Shown one piece after another: positions 25,801-35,328 of a stretch of DNA of 64,000 nucleotides (the stretch's first letter is position 1; each line of letters starts with the position of its first letter). Source of the stretch: Thermocrispum municipale DSM 44069 (lineage in GTDB: Bacteria; Actinomycetota; Actinomycetes; Mycobacteriales; Pseudonocardiaceae); NCBI RefSeq assembly GCF_000427825.1, contig NZ_KE386593.1, forward strand, positions 792,941 to 856,940. Direction: 5' to 3'. The position numbers were made by a program, and so were the translations under genes. The notes under the pieces are model-generated. The model worked only from the letters and a program-made list of their open reading frames with translations. It was not told the DNA's origin and did no database searches.

Positions 25801-26969
25801 GCCCACAGACGCGTTTCGGAGCCCAGTTGTGGCGCGGTGTCGCCCTGGCTTGTGTGCTGGGGCTGGTGGTGGCCGGCGCGCTGTGGTGGACGCTCAAGGA
25901 CGCCAACACGCGCAGGTTGACCGCCTACTTCCCCACGGCCATCGGCCTGTACGAGGGCAACAGCGTCCGCGTGCGCGGCGTCGAGATGGGCACCGTCGAG
26001 CGGGTGCAGCCGATGGGTGATCGGGTGAAGGTCACGGTGACCTACGACCGCACCGTGCGGCTGCCCGCCGATGTGCAGGCGGTCATCGTCGCGCCCTCGC
26101 TGGTGAGCGACCGCTACATCCAGTTCACGCCGCCGTACTCCGGCGGCCCGACGCTGAAGAACAACGCCGTCATCGGGCAGGACCGCACCGCGGTCCCGCT
26201 CGAGGTCGACGAGTTGTACGAGACGTTGATCGAGGTCAGCGAGACGCTCGGCCCCAAGGGGGCGAACAAGGACGGTTCGCTGTCCCGCCTGCTGAAGACG
26301 TTGGCCAAGAACTTCAAGGACAACGGCAAGGCGCTGAACGCCACGATCGACAAGCTCGGCAAGGCGTCCGGCACGCTGGACGGCAGCAAGGACGACCTGT
26401 TCGCCACGGTGACCAACTTGGCCAAGGTCACCAAGACGTTCGCCAACAGCGACGCCGACGTCCGCAAGTTCGAGCGACAGCTGGCGGACGTGAGCTCGTT
26501 CCTGGCCGACGAACGAAAGAACTTCAGCGAGACCGTGAAGGTGCTCGGCTCGACGCTGGCCAAGGTCAAGAAGTTCATCGACGACAACAAGGACCGGCTG
26601 CGCAGCAATGTCGACAAGCTGGCCGACGTGACCAAGACGCTGGTGGAACAGCGGGCGGCGTTGACCGAGATCCTGGACGTCGCCCCGGTGGCACTGAGCA
26701 ACGTGATCAACGCCTACAACGGCAACACCGGCGCGCTGGACACCCGCTCGGACATCAACGAGCTGGCGCAGCCACCGATCGTGATGATCTGCAACATCCT
26801 CAAGCAGGTGCCGGAAGCAGGCGAACCGCTCGGGCAGGTGTGCGACAAGGTCGCGCCGCTCGGGGACGCGCTGCCGTCGGTGGGCTCGCTGATCAATTCG
26901 CTGCAGAACGGCAAGATCCCGCCGCCGCTGCGGCAGTTGCAGGCGATCCAGTACGGAGGTGGCCAGTGA
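25797..26969 (+). CDS. mceD: Mce family protein MceD
   Basis: 390 residues: N-terminal transmembrane helix (about 12-32), MCE domain with SVRVRGVEMGTVERV, and a Lys/Asp-rich helical stalk (about 150-300). Start overlaps the mceC stop by four bases. Part of the same six-protein conduit; no distinguishing substrate feature is visible. Confidence 0.92.
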   Translation: MSPQTRFGAQLWRGVALACVLGLVVAGALWWTLKDANTRRLTAYFPTAIGLYEGNSVRVRGVEMGTVERVQPMGDRVKVTVTYDRTVRLPADVQAVIVAPSLVSDRYIQFTPPYSGGPTLKNNAVIGQDRTAVPLEVDELYETLIEVSETLGPKGANKDGSLSRLLKTLAKNFKDNGKALNATIDKLGKASGTLDGSKDDLFATVTNLAKVTKTFANSDADVRKFERQLADVSSFLADERKNFSETVKVLGSTLAKVKKFIDDNKDRLRSNVDKLADVTKTLVEQRAALTEILDVAPVALSNVINAYNGNTGALDTRSDINELAQPPIVMICNILKQVPEAGEPLGQVCDKVAPLGDALPSVGSLINSLQNGKIPPPLRQLQAIQYGGGQ

Positions 26970-28168
26970 TGCCCACCCGACGCGTACTGACCGCGCTGCT
27001 CACCACGGTCGCCCTGCTGGTCACCGGGTGTGGCTCGTTCACCGGTATCTACGACCTGCCGCTGCCCGGCGGAGCCGACCTCGGTGACGACCCGATCGAG
27101 GTGAAGATCCAGTTCCGGGACGTGCTCGATCTGGTGCCGCAGACGCACGTCAAGATCAACGAGGTGACGGTCGGCCGGGTGGAGAAGGTCGATCTGGCCG
27201 ACGACGGCTGGCATGCCGAGGTCACCGTGCTGCTCAGGCGGGACGCCGACATGCCCGCCAACGCCCTGGCCAACATCAAGCAGTCCAGCTTGCTGGGTGA
27301 GAAGTACATCGACCTGGCGCACCCGCCGCAGGGCACCGCGCGCGGCAAGCTCACCGACGGCTCGGGCATCCCGCTGTCGCGGACCAACCGCAACGTCGAG
27401 GTCGAGGAGATCCTCGGGGCGCTGTCCATGTTGCTCAACGGCGGCGGGATCGAGCAGGTCAACAACATCACCAAAGAGCTGAACAAGACGCTGACCGGCA
27501 ACGAGCCGGAGATCAAGGCGCTGCTGCGCAACGCCAACACGTTGATGCGCGGGCTGAACGGCCAGACCGACGACATCGACACCGCGCTGCACAGCCTGAA
27601 CCGGCTGAGCAAGACGTTGCGCAAGGACAAGCAGGTGGTGGCCAAGGCGCTGGACGATCTGCCGCCGGGCATGCAAGTGCTGGTCGACCAGCGCAAGGAC
27701 CTGACCCGCATGCTCAAGTCACTGCGCAAGCTGTCCACGGTGGCCACCGACACGCTGGAGAAGAGCCAGCGGGACTTCATCGACAACCTCGACTCGTTGC
27801 GGCCGATCCTGCAGAACCTGGCCGACGCCAAGGATCTGCCGGAGGCGCTCGAGCTGCTGGTGTCGTTCCCGTTCTCCGATGCCGCGGTGGACGGCGCCAA
27901 GGGCGACTACTTCAACCTGTTCGCCCGGGTGAGCCTGGACCTGGAGGAGATCGTCAAGAACTTCCGGCGTAACCGCGGGCACCCGATGCCGGGGCTGCCG
28001 ATCGTGAAGGACCTGCCGATGGAAGAAGGCGAGCTGCTGGACCCGAACCAGCTGCCGCTGCCCGATGTCGAGGTGCCGCAACTGTTGCCGACGCTGCCGA
28101 TCGACGGGTCGGGCCCGCGCAAGCTGATCGAAGAGCTGACCGGGGCGCTTCCGATGGGGGGTCACTAG
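26969..28168 (+). CDS. mceE: Mce family lipoprotein MceE
   Basis: 399 residues. A lipoprotein signal is plain: MPTRRVLTALL followed by the lipobox LVTG-Cys near residue 24. MceE members (LprK/LprN type) are the lipidated subunits in Mce systems. The MCE domain (about 40-125) contains HVKINEVTVGRVEKV. ATG shares one base with the mceD stop (TGATG); a longer frame exists but would hide the lipobox. Its stop abuts the next ATG. Confidence 0.94.
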   Translation: MPTRRVLTALLTTVALLVTGCGSFTGIYDLPLPGGADLGDDPIEVKIQFRDVLDLVPQTHVKINEVTVGRVEKVDLADDGWHAEVTVLLRRDADMPANALANIKQSSLLGEKYIDLAHPPQGTARGKLTDGSGIPLSRTNRNVEVEEILGALSMLLNGGGIEQVNNITKELNKTLTGNEPEIKALLRNANTLMRGLNGQTDDIDTALHSLNRLSKTLRKDKQVVAKALDDLPPGMQVLVDQRKDLTRMLKSLRKLSTVATDTLEKSQRDFIDNLDSLRPILQNLADAKDLPEALELLVSFPFSDAAVDGAKGDYFNLFARVSLDLEEIVKNFRRNRGHPMPGLPIVKDLPMEEGELLDPNQLPLPDVEVPQLLPTLPIDGSGPRKLIEELTGALPMGGH

Positions 28169-29431
28169 ATGCTTACCCGCAAGACGAAGCTGCAACTGGT
28201 CGCGTTCGTGCTGATCAGCTGCACCGCACTGGTGTACGCGCTGTTCCGGTTCACCGACGTCGGCAAGATGGTCGGAGACTCGGGCTACACGGTGATGGTG
28301 CGCATGCCCGACACCGGTGGTGTGTTCCCCGACGGTGAGGTCACCTACCGCGGCTACAACATCGGCCGGATCGGCGACATGCGGTTGACCGAGCGCGGCG
28401 TGGAGATCGACCTGAACATCGAGCCGGACACGCCCCCGATCCCGGACGACGTGCAAGCGGTGGCGATGAACCGGTCCGCGGTCGGTGAGCAGCTGATCGA
28501 TCTGCGGCCGCGCAGGGCAGGCGGGCCGTACCTGAAGGACGGGTCGGTCATCACCGACACCAAGCGACCGCCCGGTACCGACGACGTCATCGAGGAGCTG
28601 ACCCAGCTGGCCGACTCGGTGCCGACGGACTCACTGCGCACGGTCGTGGACGAGTCGTACAACGCGTTCGCCGGCGACTACGGCAAGGACCTGCAGGTGC
28701 TGATGGACACCTCGCGCGAGTTCGTCAAGGGTGCCCGGCAGAACCTTCCCGACCTGCGGCAATTGCTGGACTCGGGCAACCAGGTGCTGCGCACGCAGAA
28801 CGAGGAGTTCGACCACGTGCGCTCGTTCACCCGCGACCTGCGGAAGGTGTCCAGTGCGCTCAAGGGCTCCGATGCCGACCTGCGCAAGCTGATCGACCAG
28901 GTGCCCTCGTCGGCCCGTCAGCTCAGCGAGGTGGTGGACGAGATCGGCCCGGGCACCAGCCACGTGATCGCGAACCTGATCACCGTCGGCCGGATCGCCG
29001 ACACCCGGCTGGACGGTCTCGAACAGGCTTTCGTCACCTACCCGGCGCTGTCGGCGGGTGCGGTGGCGTTGCTCAAGGGCGATCGCCCGGAGGCCCCGCT
29101 GGGGTTGACACTGAACCTGTTCGATCCGCCACCATGCGTGAAGGGATACGAGAAGACCCAACGGCGCCCGGGCGACGACATCAAGGACGACCCGCCGTAC
29201 AACAAGGACGCCTACTGCGCCGAGCCGAAGGGCAGCCCGATCAACGTGCGTGGCTCGCTGAACGCGCCGTACAACGGCATACCGGTGGGCGAGGCCACCG
29301 ACGAGGAAGTGGCCGCCAACGCCAACCGGGATCAGGAATCGCTGGAGCAGCAGCGCGGCATGGACGGCCACCCGGACCTGGAACTGAACAGGACGGTGAC
29401 GTCGTTCGGCGGCATGCTCGGGCTGGGGTGA
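28169..29431 (+). CDS. mceF: Mce family protein MceF
   Basis: 420 residues: membrane helix (about 8-25), an MCE domain with EVTYRGYNIGRIGDMRL, a helical stalk, then a Pro/Asp-rich C-terminal region with two cysteines (PPPCVKGY and AYCAEPKG). Begins immediately after the mceE stop. Last of the six Mce subunits; followed after 102 bases by the two accessory proteins. Confidence 0.93.
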   Translation: MLTRKTKLQLVAFVLISCTALVYALFRFTDVGKMVGDSGYTVMVRMPDTGGVFPDGEVTYRGYNIGRIGDMRLTERGVEIDLNIEPDTPPIPDDVQAVAMNRSAVGEQLIDLRPRRAGGPYLKDGSVITDTKRPPGTDDVIEELTQLADSVPTDSLRTVVDESYNAFAGDYGKDLQVLMDTSREFVKGARQNLPDLRQLLDSGNQVLRTQNEEFDHVRSFTRDLRKVSSALKGSDADLRKLIDQVPSSARQLSEVVDEIGPGTSHVIANLITVGRIADTRLDGLEQAFVTYPALSAGAVALLKGDRPEAPLGLTLNLFDPPPCVKGYEKTQRRPGDDIKDDPPYNKDAYCAEPKGSPINVRGSLNAPYNGIPVGEATDEEVAANANRDQESLEQQRGMDGHPDLELNRTVTSFGGMLGLG

Positions 29432-29533
29432 GCTACCTCGATCGAGCGCTGGTCAGCGTGCCGAGCGCCCATTGACGTCAACGACACAGGCTCCGCCGTA
29501 CGCTGGTGCGGCAGCCGGAGCAGGGATTGAGTG

Positions 29534-30175
29534 ATGACACACGACAGGACCGACGCCGACGGCGCTTCGTCCGAGGCCGCCGAGCAGGCCGTCGACCCCG
29601 TCGAGGATGCGGAGCAGGCCGGCGGCGCCGAGCAGGACGAGACGCGATCCGGCCCGTCGAAGACCAGCCTGGTCGTCGCGGCCGGGGCCGCCGCGGTGGC
29701 GCTCATCGTCGCGGTGGTCTTCGGTGTCCTGTGGTGGACGACGGAGTCGTCGTCCGAGTACGAACTGGCGCAGGCCCGCGAGGAGGTGCTGGACGCCGGG
29801 CGGCAAGCCGTGATCGCCTACTCCGCGTTCGACTACACCAAGCCGGAGGACTACCGCGCCGCGCAGCGCAAGGTGTCCACCGACGACTTCAACAAGGCCA
29901 CCGAGCGGGGCTGGAAGCCGGCCCGGGACCGGATCGTGCAGGAGAAGTTGTCGGCGCAGGTGGAGATCCTCGACATCGGGATCACCAAGTTCGATCCGCA
30001 GCAGGGCAGCGCCGAGGTGTTGGCCGCGGTGAACGTCACCAACACACACAAGGGCAAGAAGCTGTCGCCGGTTCCGCTGCGGCTGGTCACCCAGCTGAAG
30101 AAGGTCGGTGGTGCGTGGAAGGTGGACAACTTCGCGCCCGCGCCGAGCATCGACGCCAGCAACGGATCGGAGTGA
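29534..30175 (+). CDS. Mce-associated membrane protein 1
   Basis: 213 residues: acidic disordered N-terminus (about 1-45), one transmembrane helix (about 47-68), then an outer domain of about 140 residues with the AVIAYSAFDYTKPEDY and TNTHKGKK segments typical of Mam/Mas proteins. Such proteins stabilise or assist Mce complexes in mycobacteria. ATG taken, with AGGGA 7 bases upstream; a GTG directly before it is an alternative. Confidence 0.85.
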   Translation: MTHDRTDADGASSEAAEQAVDPVEDAEQAGGAEQDETRSGPSKTSLVVAAGAAAVALIVAVVFGVLWWTTESSSEYELAQAREEVLDAGRQAVIAYSAFDYTKPEDYRAAQRKVSTDDFNKATERGWKPARDRIVQEKLSAQVEILDIGITKFDPQQGSAEVLAAVNVTNTHKGKKLSPVPLRLVTQLKKVGGAWKVDNFAPAPSIDASNGSE

Positions 30176-30178
30176 CTC

Positions 30179-31255
30179 GTGCCTGCACCACGTCGCCGTC
30201 CCAGCCCGTACCCGTCGCGTCGCCCGTATGTCGCCGGCAGGCGGAGGCCGACCGGCGGTAAGCCGAGCCCACGGCCGCGCCCCGCGCCTTACTCGGCGCA
30301 GTACGACGATGTCCTCGCCGGCGAGGAGAAGGAGTCCGCGCGTCCGGACGCCGCCAGGGAGACGGTGGAAACGGAGCCGGAGACCGCGCAGCGAACAGAG
30401 GAAGCGGAGCCCGACGCCGCCCCAGGAGCTGCAGAAGCGGAGCCGGAGACCACCCCCGCAACTGCGGAAGCGGAGACCGCGCACGACACCGTGGTAGCGG
30501 AGCCGGCGACCGCGGAGTCCACCGAAGAGCCCGCGCGGGAAGCCGAGGAGGCCGAGGCGCCGGCGCCGAAGGAGCGCCGGGTGCCGCGGGCGAAGTCGCG
30601 GGACACCGGCACGTTGCGGCCGACCAGGGAAGAAGACGTCGCCACCACCGCGAAGGCCGACACCCGCCGGAGCGTCGAGCGCGAGCCGAAGGCGGAGCCG
30701 GGCAAGTCCCGTGCGACGGCGTTCTGGGTCGCGGTGGCGCTGGCCGTGGTGTTCGCGGTCGCGGCAGGCATCGCCGCCTGGCGCTACTTCGCCGCGGCGA
30801 GCCTGGTCGAGAACAAGGCGCAGACCGACCCGATCTCCACCAGCCAGGCCCAGAAGGACATCAACGCCGCGGTGGAGAAGCTGTTCACCTACAACTACCG
30901 CGAGCTGGACGAGCGCGAGGACGAGGTCAACGAGCTGCTGGCGACGGACAAGCTGCGGAAGCACTTCGCCACGCTGAACTGTGCGGTGGAGCAGCAGGCG
31001 CCGAAGCAGAAGATCATCTCCGCGACCAAGGTGTCCTACAGCGCGATCACCGAGCTGACCGACGACACGGCGCGCGCCATCGTGTTCGTGGAGAACATGT
31101 GGGAGCGTAAGAGCACCAAGCAGGTGGAGACCAGCTCCGGCTCACTGGTGGTGAACGCGCAGCTGGTGGACAACCAGTGGAAGGTCAGCGACCTGCAGAT
31201 CCACGGCGGGAACACCGGCGACGAGCCGGAGGTGCCCGAGAAGTGCCGGGACTAG
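30179..31255 (+). CDS. Mce-associated membrane protein 2 with acidic repeat region
   Basis: 358 residues. The N-terminus is Arg/Pro-rich (about 1-40). It is followed by about 80 residues of imperfect Glu/Ala/Pro/Thr repeats (variants of EAEPET and TAEAE), probably disordered. A transmembrane helix sits near 180-200, and then a Mam-like outer domain of about 150 residues (NYRELDEREDEVNELLATDKL). GTG start 3 bases after the previous stop, so it is the last gene of the mce operon. The repeats may be length-variable between strains. Confidence 0.85.
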   Translation: MPAPRRRPSPYPSRRPYVAGRRRPTGGKPSPRPRPAPYSAQYDDVLAGEEKESARPDAARETVETEPETAQRTEEAEPDAAPGAAEAEPETTPATAEAETAHDTVVAEPATAESTEEPAREAEEAEAPAPKERRVPRAKSRDTGTLRPTREEDVATTAKADTRRSVEREPKAEPGKSRATAFWVAVALAVVFAVAAGIAAWRYFAAASLVENKAQTDPISTSQAQKDINAAVEKLFTYNYRELDEREDEVNELLATDKLRKHFATLNCAVEQQAPKQKIISATKVSYSAITELTDDTARAIVFVENMWERKSTKQVETSSGSLVVNAQLVDNQWKVSDLQIHGGNTGDEPEVPEKCRD

Positions 31256-31801
31256 CTGGGGCGGACCACACCCGCGCCGCCGGCTGCGGTAGCCGCGTGG
31301 CCCCGAACCGACCACGCGCCTGACGCCCGCAGCCGGACCTGCAGGCCACTGGCCCAGATCGGAGGGCCCGCGTCGCTCACCCCCTTCTTCGCCGAACCGC
31401 TCCCTGACCCGACCAGCCGTTACGGCGTCGCCCCCAAGGCCCCGGTCACTACGCCGACCGGCCCAGCGCGAACACGCCCTGTCACTACGTGTGACTGATG
31501 CCAAGCCCGGCTCGACTGATGAGACGTAGGGCGGCCCGCTGATGACGTGCTAGTCTTTGGGCACGGAAGGCGGTATCGGAAGGCCGTCGAGTGTGAAGCC
31601 ACGCGGGTGGAGCGCTTCCTCGACAGAGCCACCGTGACCAGCTAGACTGGGTTGTTGCGCTGCCCGCTGTCATGCTGCCTCATGCAGGGCGTTAAGATAG
31701 TTGGTACACCCGCACCGTGACCAGTTGCGTTCCTCTTCGGTTTGCCCCTGTGGAGGATAACGCTGCTGCTCAACCGCTTTCTGTCCCCGGAAGGACGCAT
31801 C
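31256..31801. other. rpoBC upstream region with leader, no gene seen
   Basis: 546 bases between the mce operon and rpoB. Short open frames here lack coding character. The right half is less GC-rich and includes a clear promoter-like pair (next entry) and a second possible -10 box, TAAGAT, at 31693-31698. If the main promoter is used, the untranslated leader is about 145 bases. A GTGGAGG at 31750-31756 resembles an unused ribosome site. Confidence 0.6.
31620..31648 (+). promoter_or_regulatory. Probable rpoB promoter, TCGACA-N17-TAGACT
   Basis: The -35 box TCGACA (five of six to TTGACA) and -10 box TAGACT are 17 bases apart, the optimal spacing for the housekeeping sigma factor. They lie about 155 bases before the rpoB start. 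Assigned by pattern only. Confidence 0.55.
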
Positions 31802-34800
31802 TTGGCAGTCTCTCCCGCGAATCAGGCCACTGCTGCGACCACATCGGAGATTCCTGGAGCACCTCGACGAGTATCGTTCGCCAGAATTCACGAGCCGCTC
31901 ACGCTGCCCGATCTGCTCGACGTGCAGATCAAGTCGTTCGAGTGGTTCGTCGGCAGCGATGAGTGGTACGAGCGTCGCGTCAACGAGGGCGACGAAAACC
32001 CCGTCGGCGGTCTCGCGGAGGTTCTCAACGAGATCTCTCCGATTGAGGACTTCTCCGGTTCGATGTCGCTGTCTTTCTCCGACCCACGCTTCGACGAGGT
32101 GAAGGCCTCGGTCGAGGAGTGCAAGGACAAAGACATGACCTATGCGGCTCCGCTGTTCGTCACCGCGGAGTTCGTCAACAACAACACCGGCGAGATCAAG
32201 TCGCAGACCGTCTTCATGGGCGACTTCCCGGTGATGACCGAACGCGGCACCTTCATCATCAACGGCACCGAGCGTGTCGTGGTGTCGCAGCTGGTCCGCT
32301 CCCCGGGCGTCTACTTCGATCAGGCGATCGACAAGACGACCGACAAGGACGTCTTCAGCGTCAAGATCATCCCGAGCCGCGGCGCGTGGCTCGAGTTCGA
32401 CGTCGACAAGCGCGACACCGTCGGCGTGCGCATCGACCGCAAGCGTCGCCAGCCGGTCACCGTGCTGCTGAAGGCGCTCGGCTGGACCAACGAGCAGATC
32501 CGCGAGCGCTTCGGCTTCTCCGAGACGCTGATGGCGACCCTGGAGAAGGACCACACGGCAGGCACCGACGAGGCGCTGCTGGACATCTACCGCAAGCTGC
32601 GCCCGGGCGAGCCGCCCACGAAGGAGTCGGCGCAGACGCTGCTGGAGAACCTGTTCTTCAAGAACAAGCGCTACGACCTCGCCAGGGTCGGCCGGTACAA
32701 GATCAACAAGAAGCTCGGCCTCGAGCTGCCGTACGGTGACGGCACGCTGACCGAGGACGACGTCGTCACCACGATCGAGTACCTGGTCCGGCTGCACGCC
32801 GGTGAGGACAAGTTCACCGCGCCCAACGGCGAGGAGCTGCCGGTCGAGACCGACGACATCGACCACTTCGGCAACCGCCGGGTGCGCACCGTCGGTGAGC
32901 TGATCCAGAACCAGATCCGGGTCGGCCTGTCCCGCATGGAGCGGGTGGTCCGCGAGCGGATGACCACGCAGGACGTGGAGGCCATCACGCCGCAGACCCT
33001 GATCAACATCCGGCCGGTGGTCGCGGCGATCCGCGAGTTCTTCGGGACGTCGCAGCTGTCGCAGTTCATGGACCAGAACAACCCGCTGGCCGGCCTGACG
33101 CACAAGCGCAGGCTGAACTCGCTCGGCCCGGGTGGTCTGTCCCGTGAGCGTGCCGGCATGGAGGTCCGTGACGTGCACCCGAGCCACTACGGCCGGATGT
33201 GCCCGATCGAGACCCCGGAAGGCCCGAACATCGGCCTGATCGGCTCGCTGTGCTCGTACGCGCGGGTCAACCCGTTCGGTTTCATCGAGACCCCGTACCG
33301 CAAGGTGGTCGACGGCCGGGTCACCGACCAGGTCGACTACCTGACCGCGGACGAGGAGGACCGCTACGTCAAGGCGCAGGCCAACGCCAAGCTCGACGAG
33401 AACGGCTACTTCGTCGAGGAGAAGGTGCTCGGTCGGCGTAAGGGCGGCGAGGTCGAGCTGATCGACCCGATGGAGATCGACTACATGGACGTCTCGCCGC
33501 GCCAGATGGTGTCGGTCGCGACGGCCATGATCCCGTTCCTGGAGCACGACGACGCCAACCGTGCGCTGATGGGTGCGAACATGCAGCGCCAGGCCGTGCC
33601 GCTGCTGCGGAGCGAGTCGCCGCTGGTCGGTACGGGTGTCGAGCTGCGGGCCGCGGTGGACGCCGGTGACGTGGTGCAGGCCGAGCAGGCCGGCGTGGTC
33701 GAGGAGGTCTCCGCAGACCTGATCACGATCATGCACGACGACGGCACCCGCAAGAGCTACGGGCTGTACAAGTTCCGTCGCTCGAACCAGGGCACCTGCA
33801 TGAACCACAAGCCGGTCGTCAACGAGGGCGACCGGGTGGAGAAGGGCCAGGTCATCGCGGACGGGCCGTCGACGCAGAACGGCGAGATGGCCCTCGGCAA
33901 GAACCTGCTCGTGGCGATCATGCCGTGGGAGGGTCACAACTACGAGGACGCCATCGTCATCTCCGAGCGGCTGGTGCAGGACGACGTGCTCACCTCGATC
34001 CACATCGAGGAGCACGAGATCGACGCACGGGACACCAAGCTCGGTGCCGAGGAGATCACCCGGGACATCCCGAACGTCTCCGAGGACGTGCTTGCCGATC
34101 TCGACGAGCGCGGCATCATCCGCATCGGTGCCGAGGTGAACGCGGGCGACATCCTGGTCGGGAAGGTCACGCCGAAGGGTGAGACCGAGCTGACCCCGGA
34201 GGAGCGCCTGCTGCGCGCGATCTTCGGCGAGAAGGCCCGCGAGGTGCGGGACACGTCGCTGAAGGTGCCGCACGGCGAGACCGGCAAGGTCATCGGCATC
34301 CGGGTGTTCTCCCGCGAGGACGATGACGAGCTGCCGCCGGGTGTGAACGAGCTGGTGCGCGTCTACGTGGCCAAGAAGTCGAAGATCCAGCCGGGTGACA
34401 AGCTGGCCGGCCGGCACGGCAACAAGGGCGTCATCGGCAAGATCCTGCCGGTCGAGGACATGCCGTTCCTGGAGGACGGCACCCCGGTCGATGTGGTGCT
34501 GAACACCCACGGTGTGCCGCGCCGGATGAACATCGGCCAGATCATGGAGCTGCACCTCGGGTGGCTGGCTTCGCAGGGCTGGAAGGTCGAGGGCGAGCCC
34601 GAGTGGGCGAAGAACCTCACCCCCGAGCTGCGTGAGGTCGAGCCGGGCACCAACACCGCGACGCCGGTGTTCGACGGTGCCAGCGAGGAGGAGATCACCG
34701 GGCTGCTGGGATGCACCAAGCCCAACCGTGACGGCGAGCGCCTGGTCGGCACCGACGGCAAGGCGCGGCTGTTCGACGGTCGCTCCGGCGAGCCGTTCCC

Positions 34801-35281
34801 GGAGCCGGTCGCGGTCGGCTACATGTACATCCTGAAGCTGCACCACATGATCGACGACAAGATCCACGCTCGGTCGACCGGGCCGTACTCGATGATCACC
34901 CAGCAGCCGCTGGGTGGTAAGGCCCAGTTCGGTGGTCAGCGGTTCGGTGAGATGGAGTGCTGGGCCATGCAGGCCTACGGCGCCGCCTACTCGCTGCAGG
35001 AGCTGCTGACGATCAAGTCGGACGACGTGGTAGGCCGCGTCAAGGTGTACGAGGCGATCGTCAAGGGGGAGAACATCCCCGAGCCGGGCATCCCGGAGTC
35101 GTTCAAGGTGCTGCTCAAGGAGCTGCAATCGCTGTGCCTCAACGTCGAGGTGCTCTCGTCCGACGGAGCCGCCATCGAGATGCGCGACTCCGACGACGAA
35201 GACCTCGAGCGGGCAGCGGCCAACTTGGGCATCAACCTCAACCGTCCGGAAGCGCCGTCGGTCGACGACGTCATGCACTGA
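31802..35281 (+). CDS. rpoB: DNA-directed RNA polymerase subunit beta
   Basis: 1159 residues; forms the catalytic core and the rifampicin pocket. Sequence follows actinobacterial RpoB closely throughout ([17 protein letters not shown] near the start; [20 protein letters not shown] near the end). In the rifampicin cluster, residues around 417-445 read [20 protein letters not shown], then [11 protein letters not shown]. Asn439 (codon AAC at 33116-33118) is at E. coli position 531, normally Ser; Asp516 and His526 equivalents are kept. TTG start with GGAAGGA 5 bases upstream, matching the mycobacterial start context; another TTG 60 bases earlier has no good site. rpoC follows after 47 bases. Confidence 0.98.
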   Translation: MAVSPANQATAATTSEIPGAPRRVSFARIHEPLTLPDLLDVQIKSFEWFVGSDEWYERRVNEGDENPVGGLAEVLNEISPIEDFSGSMSLSFSDPRFDEVKASVEECKDKDMTYAAPLFVTAEFVNNNTGEIKSQTVFMGDFPVMTERGTFIINGTERVVVSQLVRSPGVYFDQAIDKTTDKDVFSVKIIPSRGAWLEFDVDKRDTVGVRIDRKRRQPVTVLLKALGWTNEQIRERFGFSETLMATLEKDHTAGTDEALLDIYRKLRPGEPPTKESAQTLLENLFFKNKRYDLARVGRYKINKKLGLELPYGDGTLTEDDVVTTIEYLVRLHAGEDKFTAPNGEELPVETDDIDHFGNRRVRTVGELIQNQIRVGLSRMERVVRERMTTQDVEAITPQTLINIRPVVAAIREFFGTSQLSQFMDQNNPLAGLTHKRRLNSLGPGGLSRERAGMEVRDVHPSHYGRMCPIETPEGPNIGLIGSLCSYARVNPFGFIETPYRKVVDGRVTDQVDYLTADEEDRYVKAQANAKLDENGYFVEEKVLGRRKGGEVELIDPMEIDYMDVSPRQMVSVATAMIPFLEHDDANRALMGANMQRQAVPLLRSESPLVGTGVELRAAVDAGDVVQAEQAGVVEEVSADLITIMHDDGTRKSYGLYKFRRSNQGTCMNHKPVVNEGDRVEKGQVIADGPSTQNGEMALGKNLLVAIMPWEGHNYEDAIVISERLVQDDVLTSIHIEEHEIDARDTKLGAEEITRDIPNVSEDVLADLDERGIIRIGAEVNAGDILVGKVTPKGETELTPEERLLRAIFGEKAREVRDTSLKVPHGETGKVIGIRVFSREDDDELPPGVNELVRVYVAKKSKIQPGDKLAGRHGNKGVIGKILPVEDMPFLEDGTPVDVVLNTHGVPRRMNIGQIMELHLGWLASQGWKVEGEPEWAKNLTPELREVEPGTNTATPVFDGASEEEITGLLGCTKPNRDGERLVGTDGKARLFDGRSGEPFPEPVAVGYMYILKLHHMIDDKIHARSTGPYSMITQQPLGGKAQFGGQRFGEMECWAMQAYGAAYSLQELLTIKSDDVVGRVKVYEAIVKGENIPEPGIPESFKVLLKELQSLCLNVEVLSSDGAAIEMRDSDDEDLERAAANLGINLNRPEAPSVDDVMH

Positions 35282-35328
35282 CAAGCCACCCCTAGCCAGA
35301 ACTACCCACCAGGGAGAAGGAACGACGC

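Noticed and set aside
31670-35284. Open frame of about 1200 codons on the minus strand opposite rpoB, and similar ones opposite rpoC (35302-38742), fusA-tuf (57312-60866) and the EAL gene (8650-10776)
   Set aside because: These mirror frames arise from the GC-rich third positions of the real genes. Their translations are Arg/His/Leu/Val/Asp-rich and match no family, while the opposite strand encodes clear conserved proteins.
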